In this document: piece after piece, positions 6,631 to 13,832 of the stretch
How positions within the stretch are numbered: position 1 is the first letter of the stretch
Layout of the letters: the number at the start of each line of letters is the position of its first letter
Origin: a virus
DNA length: 21,899 nt
Direction: 5' to 3' (one strand)
IMG/VR virus record: IMGVR_UViG_3300010413_000195
Coordinates: 1-21,899 of that record
Program-made: the position numbers and the translations under genes
Notes under the pieces: generated by a model
The model's database searches: none
Seen by the model: only the letters and a program-made list of their open reading frames with translations
Told to the model about the DNA's origin: nothing

Positions 6631-7020
6631 ATGGACAGGATATGGGAGTTCTTAGACAATACTATAGGAAGAAGGACAGTGAACGTATTATTAATACTGA
6701 TAGTAGTCTTAACTGCTATATTCACTATAGACAGGTACATAGTAACACCTGACTGCCTTACTAACACTACCAATGAGCTGTATGCCCAGATAAACACTAA
6801 AGCGCAAGCGTTAGAGAACAAGACGGTATGGAACCATTTACGTATAATAGACTTCCAGTTGGAATCTCTACGGCGTGAACGGTTGCAACTGCAGAACTTC
6901 ATCGACACCCAGCAGGCAGGGCAGGCAACCATGTCGCAGCAGACACGGTTAAAAGAGATAGATACTACTATTAACGATTTAAATAATAAACGCAGTCATT
7001 TACTATCACAACTGGAGTAG
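6631..7020 (+). CDS. Single-pass membrane protein with coiled coil (i-spanin-like shape)
   Basis: 129 residues from ATG 6631, chosen because AGGAG precedes it by five bases; the upstream ATG 6604 has none. Residues about 18-42 are one hydrophobic helix (VNVLLILIVVLTAIFTIDRY). The remainder is a long charged helix with coiled-coil character, e.g. IIDFQLESLRRERLQLQNF and RLKEIDTTINDLNNKR. A short cytoplasmic end, one membrane helix and a periplasmic coiled coil is the shape of inner-membrane spanins (Rz type), but also of many unrelated phage membrane proteins, and no lysin gene is seen nearby. The spanin role is only a suggestion. It ends two bases before the next gene. Confidence 0.6.
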   Translation: MDRIWEFLDNTIGRRTVNVLLILIVVLTAIFTIDRYIVTPDCLTNTTNELYAQINTKAQALENKTVWNHLRIIDFQLESLRRERLQLQNFIDTQQAGQATMSQQTRLKEIDTTINDLNNKRSHLLSQLE

Positions 7021-7022
7021 CC

Positions 7023-9650
7023 ATGAGCTTTAAGTCAGACATGCATAAGAAACTGAGTAATCACAATATATTTAAGACCATACCTATCTGCAAGTACTCA
7101 GGAGGGCGCGATGAGCATGCCGGGATTATATGCAGCTCTGTACCACAGTGGGTGCGTTCTGCTTACGACCCGATGTGCGGTACCGGTTCTATAGTGTTAG
7201 AGCTTGCACGGTCCGGTATTAAAATAGTGGCCGCTGATATAAACCCGTGTGCAGTGTTCGTAGCGCAATCTCGCTCCGGTATAACGCATGTGGATGACGC
7301 GTCTGTAGACGCTTTAATCAATGCGGAGCCTAAGCATGGATATCTTTCTAAAAGTACCATTACTAACCCAACATCTTTCTACACACGTAATTATATAGAT
7401 GGCCTTGTCTCCAAGGCCTGGGATATGCACAAGTCGGAAGCACCTGGTCACGAAATTGCCATGGGAGCCATATCTGCCATGCTCATTACCTGCTGCGGAA
7501 ATCTCGGCCAGTTCCGTTCTAATATGGAGCCGTATAAGGTATCGGATCTGAAGATACTGTTACGCCGGTGCATTGACTGGATACAGCACGATAGACACAT
7601 CAACCTTATGGCAATGACAGAATCTACCAATGAATATCACTTACCGGTCATTTCCATTTCAGATGCAACTCGTATCAAGAACATCCCGCGCTCAGACATG
7701 ATCTTCTACGACCCGCCGGTAAGCAAGGTAATGAGTAAATACAACATCATAAACTCTGTTCTGTTTCAGAAGGACTATCGGCTGGAGTGTAAGGTGCCTG
7801 AAATTAACAAGTACAAAGATATATGCAAGTTATTGACCTATACTACAGATACTCCTGTTGACAAGAAATACGTCAATAAGCGAGATATAGGGTGCATCAT
7901 TTCCACTGCCTGTGACAAGCCGCTGAAGTTATACGAGAAACTGTCACATGCTAATATTGATACATACGACCCAAGGTTAGCCTCTACAGAGGCTGAGATA
8001 CAATCAGTAAACGATGACTTCAAGCTCTGTCAGGCATGGTGGGCTACGATACGTTCCGGCGGTGTACCTCCCTGCCCCGAAGTGACCGAGGAACGTTGCA
8101 TACAGCTTGGCACTGACATTATGAAAATCATCGGCTCACACGGGCGCAAGCTCAACCTGCATGAAGACGGGTTCAGCGACTTTCATCAGGCAATCTATCA
8201 CCGGCTTGGAGAACGGCGCGACCTGATTACGCGGGCATCCATATTGTGCGATGATATCCAAGGGTCCCAGGTAAGGTTGCCAAAGAATCTAGACGTTTCA
8301 AGATATCTAGACAAAACAGTTTATCTACACGATAGTAAAGGATATTGTCATGGAATAGGCCGCTTAAGTACGCGTGAATTAGTAACTGAATTCACACGGT
8401 TTAATACACCAAGGGAGCTGGACGGAACGCTTGATGGCCAGATAATCAGGCAGGCAAAGTTCAAGGGTAATATAGATTTTGACGAAGTATATAAACATGT
8501 AGACATACTTGAGCTGAAGGAGCACGATATAGTAAAATTGCATGATAATCTGCATAATTACTACAATGGCTCTCCGCCAAAAGGGTGGACTATAGACGAC
8601 GTTACCAACATCCATGAAAATCTAACCGTTAGAATGCAGGAGATAAATATTATGCATGAGAGTATCGACGCGCTTGACAGCGCTTCACCAGGTAAAAAAT
8701 CAGTGACCATCAAACAGGTAGCGGATTTTATTGATCATTTGCCGGACAAGATAGAAATCAAAGGCATACGGGCAATCAGTGGCCATTTTGCCGAGCAATA
8801 TGCGGCAGCCCGTCTAGACGCTATAATGGGAAATAACACTCTAGACGTGATTGATCAGTCTATCGGCAGTCTAAATCCGAGCTTAACAGACCTGGCGGCC
8901 CCATGCTCAACCAATCACACAGTCGGTGAACCGGTAGGGCGGTATATTCCGATATATGACGCTATCTTCATTAAGAGGCCAGTTCTAGACGCGCAAGATC
9001 CGGTATATTTTATAGATTTTTCAGAGTCTAGATACGTTAAGCCGTCAAAGCCGCGCATATGTGAGATGACCGAGGACCAGCTGGTAGAGAGCTACGGGCA
9101 GAAGCCGTTGATAATCCAGCCATGGCCTGAAGGTAAGCAGGTGCTGTGCTACAAACATGAGTTTGGCAGCGACCAGTTATGGATGGCCATGGATGAGGAC
9201 GGGTTGGGGTATACGCTGCAGGAGCAGCTTAAGGATGAACTGCTTTCACAGGAGCCATCAACGCTGGTAGTGGATGGAATATTGTGCGAAGACACGTATA
9301 TAATTAACACAGTATTAAGGAAGAACTCCATAGAGCTTATTAACAATGTTACTACCAGCTACCAGCTTTCATTTCTGGACATGCTGCGTGAGACCAATCA
9401 TGTTAAGAAAAGTAAATATGTGAGAACTGACAGCGCTGAAGCGCTTCAATGTGCGTTCACACAGTTACGTGAGGATGGCCATAAACAGGTTATCATCAAG
9501 CATGCCAACAGCAGGTACATACCCAATGCAGAAAACACCGGCTGGCTGCTGTTCTCGCTGGACAGCGATGTACTTAGTTTAAAACGGTGTCTAAATACAT
9601 TTAACAGTATAGAAGACTTGAATAACTTTATAAGAGGAGATATGAGATGA
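7023..9650 (+). CDS. DNA methyltransferase fused to a degenerate ATP-dependent ligase-like domain
   Basis: 875 residues. The N-terminal third is a class I amino-methyltransferase: motif I DPMCGTGS (49-56), acidic ADINPCAVFVAQ (71-82), a helical insert around 115-200, and motif IV SDMIFYDPPV (224-233). The order matches N6-adenine/N4-cytosine enzymes with an INP.A signature. The last motif IV residue is Val, not the usual aromatic, so activity is doubtful. The middle (about 500-551) carries a phage-type LH..LH...HE helical segment. Residues 690-845 resemble the adenylation domain of ATP-dependent DNA ligases: WPEGKQ (701-706) in place of KxDG, VVDGIL (749-754) like motif III, QVIIKH (822-827) then SRYIP and WLLF (841-844) like motifs IV-V. 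The adenylated Lys of motif I appears to be missing. I see the motifs by eye only; a structural or binding role is more likely than ligation. Confidence 0.65.
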   Translation: MSFKSDMHKKLSNHNIFKTIPICKYSGGRDEHAGIICSSVPQWVRSAYDPMCGTGSIVLELARSGIKIVAADINPCAVFVAQSRSGITHVDDASVDALINAEPKHGYLSKSTITNPTSFYTRNYIDGLVSKAWDMHKSEAPGHEIAMGAISAMLITCCGNLGQFRSNMEPYKVSDLKILLRRCIDWIQHDRHINLMAMTESTNEYHLPVISISDATRIKNIPRSDMIFYDPPVSKVMSKYNIINSVLFQKDYRLECKVPEINKYKDICKLLTYTTDTPVDKKYVNKRDIGCIISTACDKPLKLYEKLSHANIDTYDPRLASTEAEIQSVNDDFKLCQAWWATIRSGGVPPCPEVTEERCIQLGTDIMKIIGSHGRKLNLHEDGFSDFHQAIYHRLGERRDLITRASILCDDIQGSQVRLPKNLDVSRYLDKTVYLHDSKGYCHGIGRLSTRELVTEFTRFNTPRELDGTLDGQIIRQAKFKGNIDFDEVYKHVDILELKEHDIVKLHDNLHNYYNGSPPKGWTIDDVTNIHENLTVRMQEINIMHESIDALDSASPGKKSVTIKQVADFIDHLPDKIEIKGIRAISGHFAEQYAAARLDAIMGNNTLDVIDQSIGSLNPSLTDLAAPCSTNHTVGEPVGRYIPIYDAIFIKRPVLDAQDPVYFIDFSESRYVKPSKPRICEMTEDQLVESYGQKPLIIQPWPEGKQVLCYKHEFGSDQLWMAMDEDGLGYTLQEQLKDELLSQEPSTLVVDGILCEDTYIINTVLRKNSIELINNVTTSYQLSFLDMLRETNHVKKSKYVRTDSAEALQCAFTQLREDGHKQVIIKHANSRYIPNAENTGWLLFSLDSDVLSLKRCLNTFNSIEDLNNFIRGDMR

Positions 9651-10060
9651 GAAGATTAATAGTGCTATTGACGATTATGGCGTTAGCTGGCTGTACTGCC
9701 GGTATAAGATATACATACGACACGGCCACCGGCGCAGTGATCAGCAAGGAACCTAATATCAGTATATTGCAGCTCCAGTTAAAGGCAGGGGCAGCTACCG
9801 TCTATTCAGACACTACTGCAGGGTTCAGGATTAAATGCCCGATACCTGGTGGTAGTGCTATAGACGTTCTTGATGCTACGCTTGGATACTTGCGCAGTAC
9901 CCGCGGAGTCGTTCCTATCAAACCTGACGGCGAACTCCCGGTAGTAATTGTAGACACTTCAGTCAATCCGTTTAACAAAGATGGTGTGACGGACACGTTC
10001 CTGCTGGGGTCTGAAGCAGTAAGGGAACTGTACGCCGAAGCATCGGAAGAGGAGGAATAG
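9647..10060 (+). CDS. Predicted lipoprotein
   Basis: 137 residues. The N-terminus MRRLIVLLTIMALAGC is a type II signal peptide: two Arg, a hydrophobic core, and lipobox LAGC with Cys16 as the lipidated residue. The mature part is mixed beta with an acidic C-terminal tail (EASEEEE). It would be anchored in the outer or inner membrane facing the periplasm. The ATG overlaps the previous stop codon (ATGA) and AGGAG lies upstream. Possible roles are an outer-membrane spanin (though longer than typical Rz1) or a superinfection-exclusion lipoprotein; neither is shown. Confidence 0.65.
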   Translation: MRRLIVLLTIMALAGCTAGIRYTYDTATGAVISKEPNISILQLQLKAGAATVYSDTTAGFRIKCPIPGGSAIDVLDATLGYLRSTRGVVPIKPDGELPVVIVDTSVNPFNKDGVTDTFLLGSEAVRELYAEASEEEE

Positions 10061-10062
10061 CT

Positions 10063-10395
10063 ATGTTTGAATTCTTACAGAATATATGGAACTCATTATC
10101 AGGCAACACTATTGGCCTTGTAGCTATCGGAATCGCTGCTCTGGCTGCCTACAAGAAAGTTATGAACGCCATAACCCAGTCAAGGGAGGCAGTGCAGGCA
10201 GTGATAGAAATCTCCACCGTATGGCAGCGGGCTTATGCCGACAAGGAGATCGACAACGAAGAGATCAAGCAGATCGAGGAAGCCATGAAAGGCGCTATGA
10301 AAGAAGGAAAAGAAGCTGTAGAAGCAATAACCGAAGCCAAGGACGAGATCGAAGGGCTGCTTGAGAAAGCTAATATTAAGAGAGCAGTTAATTGA
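10063..10395 (+). CDS. Small membrane protein with amphipathic helical tail (holin-like?)
   Basis: 110 residues. One hydrophobic segment at about 15-30 (NTIGLVAIGIAALAAYKK) is followed by a long charged helix with many Glu/Lys and the repeated EA[IV] pattern (VEAITEAKDEIEGLLEKAN). GAGGAGG precedes ATG 10063 and the gene starts two bases after the lipoprotein stop. Size and topology could suit a holin or a membrane-tethered scaffold. Proximity to the lipoprotein gene suggests a shared membrane job, but no family is recognised. Confidence 0.55.
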   Translation: MFEFLQNIWNSLSGNTIGLVAIGIAALAAYKKVMNAITQSREAVQAVIEISTVWQRAYADKEIDNEEIKQIEEAMKGAMKEGKEAVEAITEAKDEIEGLLEKANIKRAVN

Positions 10396-10422
10396 AATGT
10401 AGGACCTTAAAGGAGAATAATC

Positions 10423-12321
10423 ATGCCTTACCGTTCAAATAGGGAATTACCGCCATGGGTGCGTCGTATGCCAGTTGGTGCACAGAATATTTACCGTTCT
10501 GCGTTTAATGCAGCGTTCAACAAGTACAAGGACGATGGAACAGCTGCCCGCGTAGCCATTACTGCTGTTAAGAATAAATATGCCAAGACTAACGGTCAGT
10601 GGACCATGAAGGCCGGGGAAAATGTTGTCGTTGAGCCGCTGTATAAAGGCACCAGTATTATTATAGAATGTAACGGTAAGGATGAACAGAAGACAACCAT
10701 ACATGCTGCAGACTTCCCCCACGCTAAGACAGCCGAGATAATCGCGTCTGTGTGCAAGATACAATGGCCGGACGCGGCCTTTCGGCTGCATGGAACAGAA
10801 GTAAATGGAACAGTATATATCCACGACATAGAGTTCTCAGAGCCGATGATGTGGATAGACCGCCAGAGAGAACTGAGCAAGCTATTCCCTGAGAAATCGA
10901 CCGGATGTCTGACCAGGGTCCAGCCATACATAGTCTCCAATGAAAACAAGCTCATATCCAACATGTATGAACAGCTCTCAAAGGACGGAGTCTCAGGCAT
11001 TACCATTAAGAACACTATGCAGCTACACGTTGAGCCGGTAGCTCTCTACGACAACACGCACACATTTGATCTTAAAGTCATAGAGCGCAAAGACATCCAC
11101 GGTATGCATGTCTATAGATTCGATGTTAACGGCTTTAATGTGTGGTCTAATCCGTGCGCAATACTGGCACAGCCGGGCGCTATAGTGCAGGCTACCTGCG
11201 CAAAGATTGTCAAGAACGTTGATAAGCTTGACCTGTACTCAATAGACATCCTTGGGCCTGGTAAGTCATCCGAGCAGAGCACTTTCAACAACTCCACTGG
11301 CTATGATAATTATGAAATTAATTTCATTACCAACACGGTACGTTCACTTGACGACCCAGACCAGCATCATGCCATAAGAAATGATATTACCATGAATGTG
11401 GATATAAAGGAAGGCACCTACGAAGCTGTATTGCTGTCATGGACCGATGTGCCTGATCATAAATCAGCTAACAAGCATGTGTGCGGTATCATGGTTGATA
11501 ACGAAAGGTTACTATGCATAGACGGTTCTATTACTACTATAAATAATAACATCATAGACAAAAAAGTCATAGACACTGTCACCGCATCTAACGGAAAGAT
11601 CATCATACCGGCTAAAACCTTCAATCAGTTCATTGCTGGTAATCTTGACTTCTCCAACCGCCAGTCAGCTGCGCTTAAAAAGATAAAGCACTCAAAGCCG
11701 TCAGTCATGATGGTAAAAAACAAGCACAACCAGTACCAGTGGTCCATGTACTGGCATTGCTATGACGATAAGAAAGACCATATAGATTTCATATTCGAGG
11801 GCAATACCGGAGTCTATGGTTTTAAGATATATAACGACATTATGTCTACAATGAGCTCAAAGTGCGTACAGCATGATATGAACGATGGCCTTGAGTTTAC
11901 TAAAAACGAACTACGTATGGACAGTAATCTGGAGCTTGACAATATATTACTCAATGCTGATGCATATAACCTTGCTACTGATATTAATTTATACTTACTG
12001 CAGGCTGATGATACAATCAAGCCGAATGGACTGTCTATGCCTGAAAGTACATTCAAATTAATAGAGCATGGAACATTGCAGCATGGCTTCAAGCGTGCTG
12101 ACTTGACAGAGTACTGGTTAAGTTGTAAAAATGATTGCATAGCAGGTAGATGGCTTATAAAACTTCTAGACAAACATGTGTCTTTAGAAGGAGAGACAGT
12201 CTACCAGATGTACCGTCCGGAAAAGATGCAGGAATGGTACATCAAGACCCACGATATAAATAATGAAGAGTTGCCCGCCATATGGCAGGCAGATGGAATA
12301 GTTAAGTTAATCAATATGTAA
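10423..12321 (+). CDS. ChaB-domain protein with degenerate ligase-like and OB-like domains
   Basis: 632 residues. Residues 1-63 are a clear ChaB domain: MPYRSNRELPPWVRRMP, then AQNIYRSAFNAAFNKY, AARVAITAVKNKYAK and GQW. Residues about 66-200 again resemble an ATP-dependent ligase adenylation domain: EPLYKGTSIII (71-81) where ligases have KxDGxR, TEVNGTVYIHD (125-135) like motif III, and GVSGITIKN (189-197) like motif IV. The nucleophilic Lys is replaced by Leu, so it should not self-adenylate. A beta-rich stretch at about 228-275 could be the OB fold that follows in ligases. The remaining 350 residues are unrecognised; IAGRWLIKLLD (573-583) near the end is reminiscent of LigD phosphoesterase ends, weakly. 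AAGGAG precedes ATG 10423. It lies two genes after another ligase-like protein, so the pair probably shares a task. Confidence 0.6.
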   Translation: MPYRSNRELPPWVRRMPVGAQNIYRSAFNAAFNKYKDDGTAARVAITAVKNKYAKTNGQWTMKAGENVVVEPLYKGTSIIIECNGKDEQKTTIHAADFPHAKTAEIIASVCKIQWPDAAFRLHGTEVNGTVYIHDIEFSEPMMWIDRQRELSKLFPEKSTGCLTRVQPYIVSNENKLISNMYEQLSKDGVSGITIKNTMQLHVEPVALYDNTHTFDLKVIERKDIHGMHVYRFDVNGFNVWSNPCAILAQPGAIVQATCAKIVKNVDKLDLYSIDILGPGKSSEQSTFNNSTGYDNYEINFITNTVRSLDDPDQHHAIRNDITMNVDIKEGTYEAVLLSWTDVPDHKSANKHVCGIMVDNERLLCIDGSITTINNNIIDKKVIDTVTASNGKIIIPAKTFNQFIAGNLDFSNRQSAALKKIKHSKPSVMMVKNKHNQYQWSMYWHCYDDKKDHIDFIFEGNTGVYGFKIYNDIMSTMSSKCVQHDMNDGLEFTKNELRMDSNLELDNILLNADAYNLATDINLYLLQADDTIKPNGLSMPESTFKLIEHGTLQHGFKRADLTEYWLSCKNDCIAGRWLIKLLDKHVSLEGETVYQMYRPEKMQEWYIKTHDINNEELPAIWQADGIVKLINM

Positions 12322-12336
12322 ATAAACGGAGCAACC

Positions 12337-12519
12337 ATGGAAGAAAGAGAGCAACGACAGGAAGATTTTGCAGCACAGGGCGAAGTGTATGATTTTCTAG
12401 CAGAACTGTCAAAAAGAAAATACTCCGGTATTATAGAAATCCAGTTTAAGCGCGGTGAAGCAAGACGCTGGGCCAAACTAAGTAGATTTCGTCGCATGGG
12501 AGGTGACAACGGCAAATGA
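12337..12519 (+). CDS. Small basic protein, translationally coupled to the protease gene
   Basis: 60 residues. The centre, KYSGIIEIQFKRGEARRWAKL, is a short beta hairpin with the 'G.I.I.FK.G....' pattern seen in DUF2292-like small phage proteins. ATG 12337 has CGGAG upstream, and its TGA overlaps the next ATG (ATGA). It also contains GGAGGTGA near its 3' end, which serves the protease start. The overlap and the pattern make it likely real; function unknown. Confidence 0.55.
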   Translation: MEEREQRQEDFAAQGEVYDFLAELSKRKYSGIIEIQFKRGEARRWAKLSRFRRMGGDNGK

Positions 12520-13775
12520 ATGACATTGAATATGTATCATTAAGCGACATTGTGCTTGATGAAAACAGAAGAGCTATGATAGAGCTCCTTCCTGTAGGAG
12601 AATGGATTCACCCATCTGCTCCCAAGGGCAAGTTTACCGTAACTGAAACATTACTTGATGAATTTATTGCTAACTTTAAGAATAGGGTTGTTGGTAAAGA
12701 ACTGCCCATAGACTTCCGGCATGAAGGAGAAAGCGGGAATGGAGTCCCTTTCGTAGGCGGCTGGATCATAGACATGATCAAGAAAGTAGACGAAATGGGA
12801 AGAAAAGCTATCTATGCTATACTGCATGTAACTGATGGGGAAGCTGCAAAACGTATTAAGGAGAAATCTCTCAAATACATATCACCGTCTATCAAGCTGA
12901 AGTTCCAGAACCCGGAAGACGGTAAACTCTATAATATTATAAGGGCTGCAAGCCTGACAAATTGGCCGTACATAAAAAATATGTCACCGGTCTCACCAAT
13001 TAATTTTGAAGAAATCAAGGAGGTGAATGATATGAGCGATAATAAAGACCGTTTTAAAGAGCTGTCAGAGAAAGAGACTCTCAGCTTCGAAGAGTTTGAA
13101 GAGTACAGAACATTGCTCAATGACGACCCTGAGTTGGATGAACAGGAGGTCAACTTCAAGCTGAAAGAGGCTTACGACAAGCTCTCCAAGAAGGAAGAGA
13201 AAAAAGAAGAAAAGAAAATCGAAAACACTGACGATAAGGCGGACAAGCCTGAATCGCCTGATAATTCCAAGGATGACAAGGGAGGTGACGTTAACATGTC
13301 AGAGGAATTGAAACCCAAAGTAGAAGAACTCCAGAAGCAGATCGAAATGGCGGACAAAAAGCTGGAAGAGTCTAGTGCCAAGCATTTTGCCCTGCAGGAG
13401 AAGATCCGCTCACAGGAGATAGACGCAAAAGTTCAGCCTATGATTAGTTCCGGCAGAATTACACCGGCAATGGGCAAAATCGCCAAGACCATCCTTATGG
13501 CAGGCGATGCGGCTAAAGCAAAAGTAACTATCGAGCTTTCAGACGGTAAGACCGAAGAAGCGGAAACCAACGTGGCAGAATTATTTCTGCAGTTTGTAGA
13601 GTCTATGCCGAAGGAATGGAAGATCGAGATGGAACAGAAGGGCAAGAAAGGCGTAGTTATCGAAGACAAGCTGGAACTCTCTGAGGAAGACATTAAGAAC
13701 ATGCCTCCAGAAGAGTACGAGAAACACAGAAAGGCCATCTTCGCAAAGATGAACAACGAGATACGGCCTGAGTAG
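12516..13775 (+). CDS. Mu protein I-like head maturation protease with C-terminal scaffold
   Basis: 419 residues. Residues 20-155 follow the Mu gpI protease pattern: EWIHPSAPKGKFTVT, LPIDFRHEG with H69, GGWI (81-84), HVTDGEA, KYISPSIKL with S123 in a YISP motif, and AASLTNWPYIKN. H69 and S123 are the likely catalytic residues by analogy with assemblin-fold prohead proteases. Residues 173-260 are highly charged and low-complexity (runs of Lys/Glu around 225-235). Residues 261-419 form a helical scaffold-like tail. Two in-frame internal starts with strong ribosome binding sites (13032 and 13296) would give scaffold proteins without the protease, as Mu makes Z from within I. Expressed just before its substrate, the major capsid protein. 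Confidence 0.85.
   Translation: MNDIEYVSLSDIVLDENRRAMIELLPVGEWIHPSAPKGKFTVTETLLDEFIANFKNRVVGKELPIDFRHEGESGNGVPFVGGWIIDMIKKVDEMGRKAIYAILHVTDGEAAKRIKEKSLKYISPSIKLKFQNPEDGKLYNIIRAASLTNWPYIKNMSPVSPINFEEIKEVNDMSDNKDRFKELSEKETLSFEEFEEYRTLLNDDPELDEQEVNFKLKEAYDKLSKKEEKKEEKKIENTDDKADKPESPDNSKDDKGGDVNMSEELKPKVEELQKQIEMADKKLEESSAKHFALQEKIRSQEIDAKVQPMISSGRITPAMGKIAKTILMAGDAAKAKVTIELSDGKTEEAETNVAELFLQFVESMPKEWKIEMEQKGKKGVVIEDKLELSEEDIKNMPPEEYEKHRKAIFAKMNNEIRPE
13032..13775 (+). CDS. Nested in-frame product: long scaffold (Met173 start)
   Basis: ATG 13032 is preceded by AAGGAGGTGA at 13017-13026 with a five-base gap, a full match to the 16S rRNA 3' end and stronger than many gene starts in this window. 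The reading frame is that of the protease, giving a 247-residue protein (MSDNKDRFKELSEK...) lacking the protease domain. Independent scaffold starts inside the protease gene are known in Mu (gene Z) and lambda (Nu3). Confidence 0.6.
   Translation: MSDNKDRFKELSEKETLSFEEFEEYRTLLNDDPELDEQEVNFKLKEAYDKLSKKEEKKEEKKIENTDDKADKPESPDNSKDDKGGDVNMSEELKPKVEELQKQIEMADKKLEESSAKHFALQEKIRSQEIDAKVQPMISSGRITPAMGKIAKTILMAGDAAKAKVTIELSDGKTEEAETNVAELFLQFVESMPKEWKIEMEQKGKKGVVIEDKLELSEEDIKNMPPEEYEKHRKAIFAKMNNEIRPE
13296..13775 (+). CDS. Nested in-frame product: short scaffold (Met261 start)
   Basis: GGAGGTGA at 13281-13288 lies seven bases before ATG 13296, again in the protease frame. It yields 159 residues beginning MSEELKPKVEELQKQ, a coiled-coil-like helix typical of scaffold cores. 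Two strong internal sites suggest three products from one gene, though either site could be partly an effect of Gly-Gly-Asp or Glu-Val codons. Confidence 0.55.
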   Translation: MSEELKPKVEELQKQIEMADKKLEESSAKHFALQEKIRSQEIDAKVQPMISSGRITPAMGKIAKTILMAGDAAKAKVTIELSDGKTEEAETNVAELFLQFVESMPKEWKIEMEQKGKKGVVIEDKLELSEEDIKNMPPEEYEKHRKAIFAKMNNEIRPE

Positions 13776-13782
13776 AGTTACG

Positions 13783-13794
13783 GCGCTGTAGCGC
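13783..13794. promoter_or_regulatory. TGTA-loop hairpin, copy D, before the capsid gene
   Basis: GCGC-TGTA-GCGC, preceded by TACG and followed by ATTATAT, seven bases after the protease stop and 38 before the capsid ATG. It aligns base for base with copies B and C, though the outermost pair is G/A and therefore open. It is the only sizeable untranslated gap in the protease-capsid region, the junction where expression must rise most. Confidence 0.5.
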
Positions 13795-13832
13795 ATTATA
13801 TGTCTATCCCTTTATAAGGAGGTGATATTTAC

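Noticed and set aside
6522-6932. Reverse-strand 136-residue frame across the gap after the C5 methyltransferase
   Set aside because: It is antisense to the membrane coiled-coil gene, which has a proper ribosome binding site and a membrane helix; the reverse frame shows no domain.
8286-9028. Clusters of CTAGAC (8288, 8309, 8814, 8841, 8984), also present in the untranslated region
   Set aside because: In the gene these are Leu-Asp codons (CTA GAC), and the window generally favours codons ending in TA before GAC (ATA GAC, GTA GAC). Codon use explains it without a binding-site function.
10086-10364. A 92-residue frame overlapping the small membrane protein gene on the same strand
   Set aside because: It is very rich in Arg, Ser and Gln from an out-of-frame reading of Glu/Lys codons, and has no start signal; the frame from 10063 has a strong ribosome binding site.
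12586-12600. TTCC-TGTA-GGAG, another possible TGTA hairpin
   Set aside because: Only three clean base pairs plus a G-T pair, without the TAC and AT-rich flanks, and inside the protease coding region.
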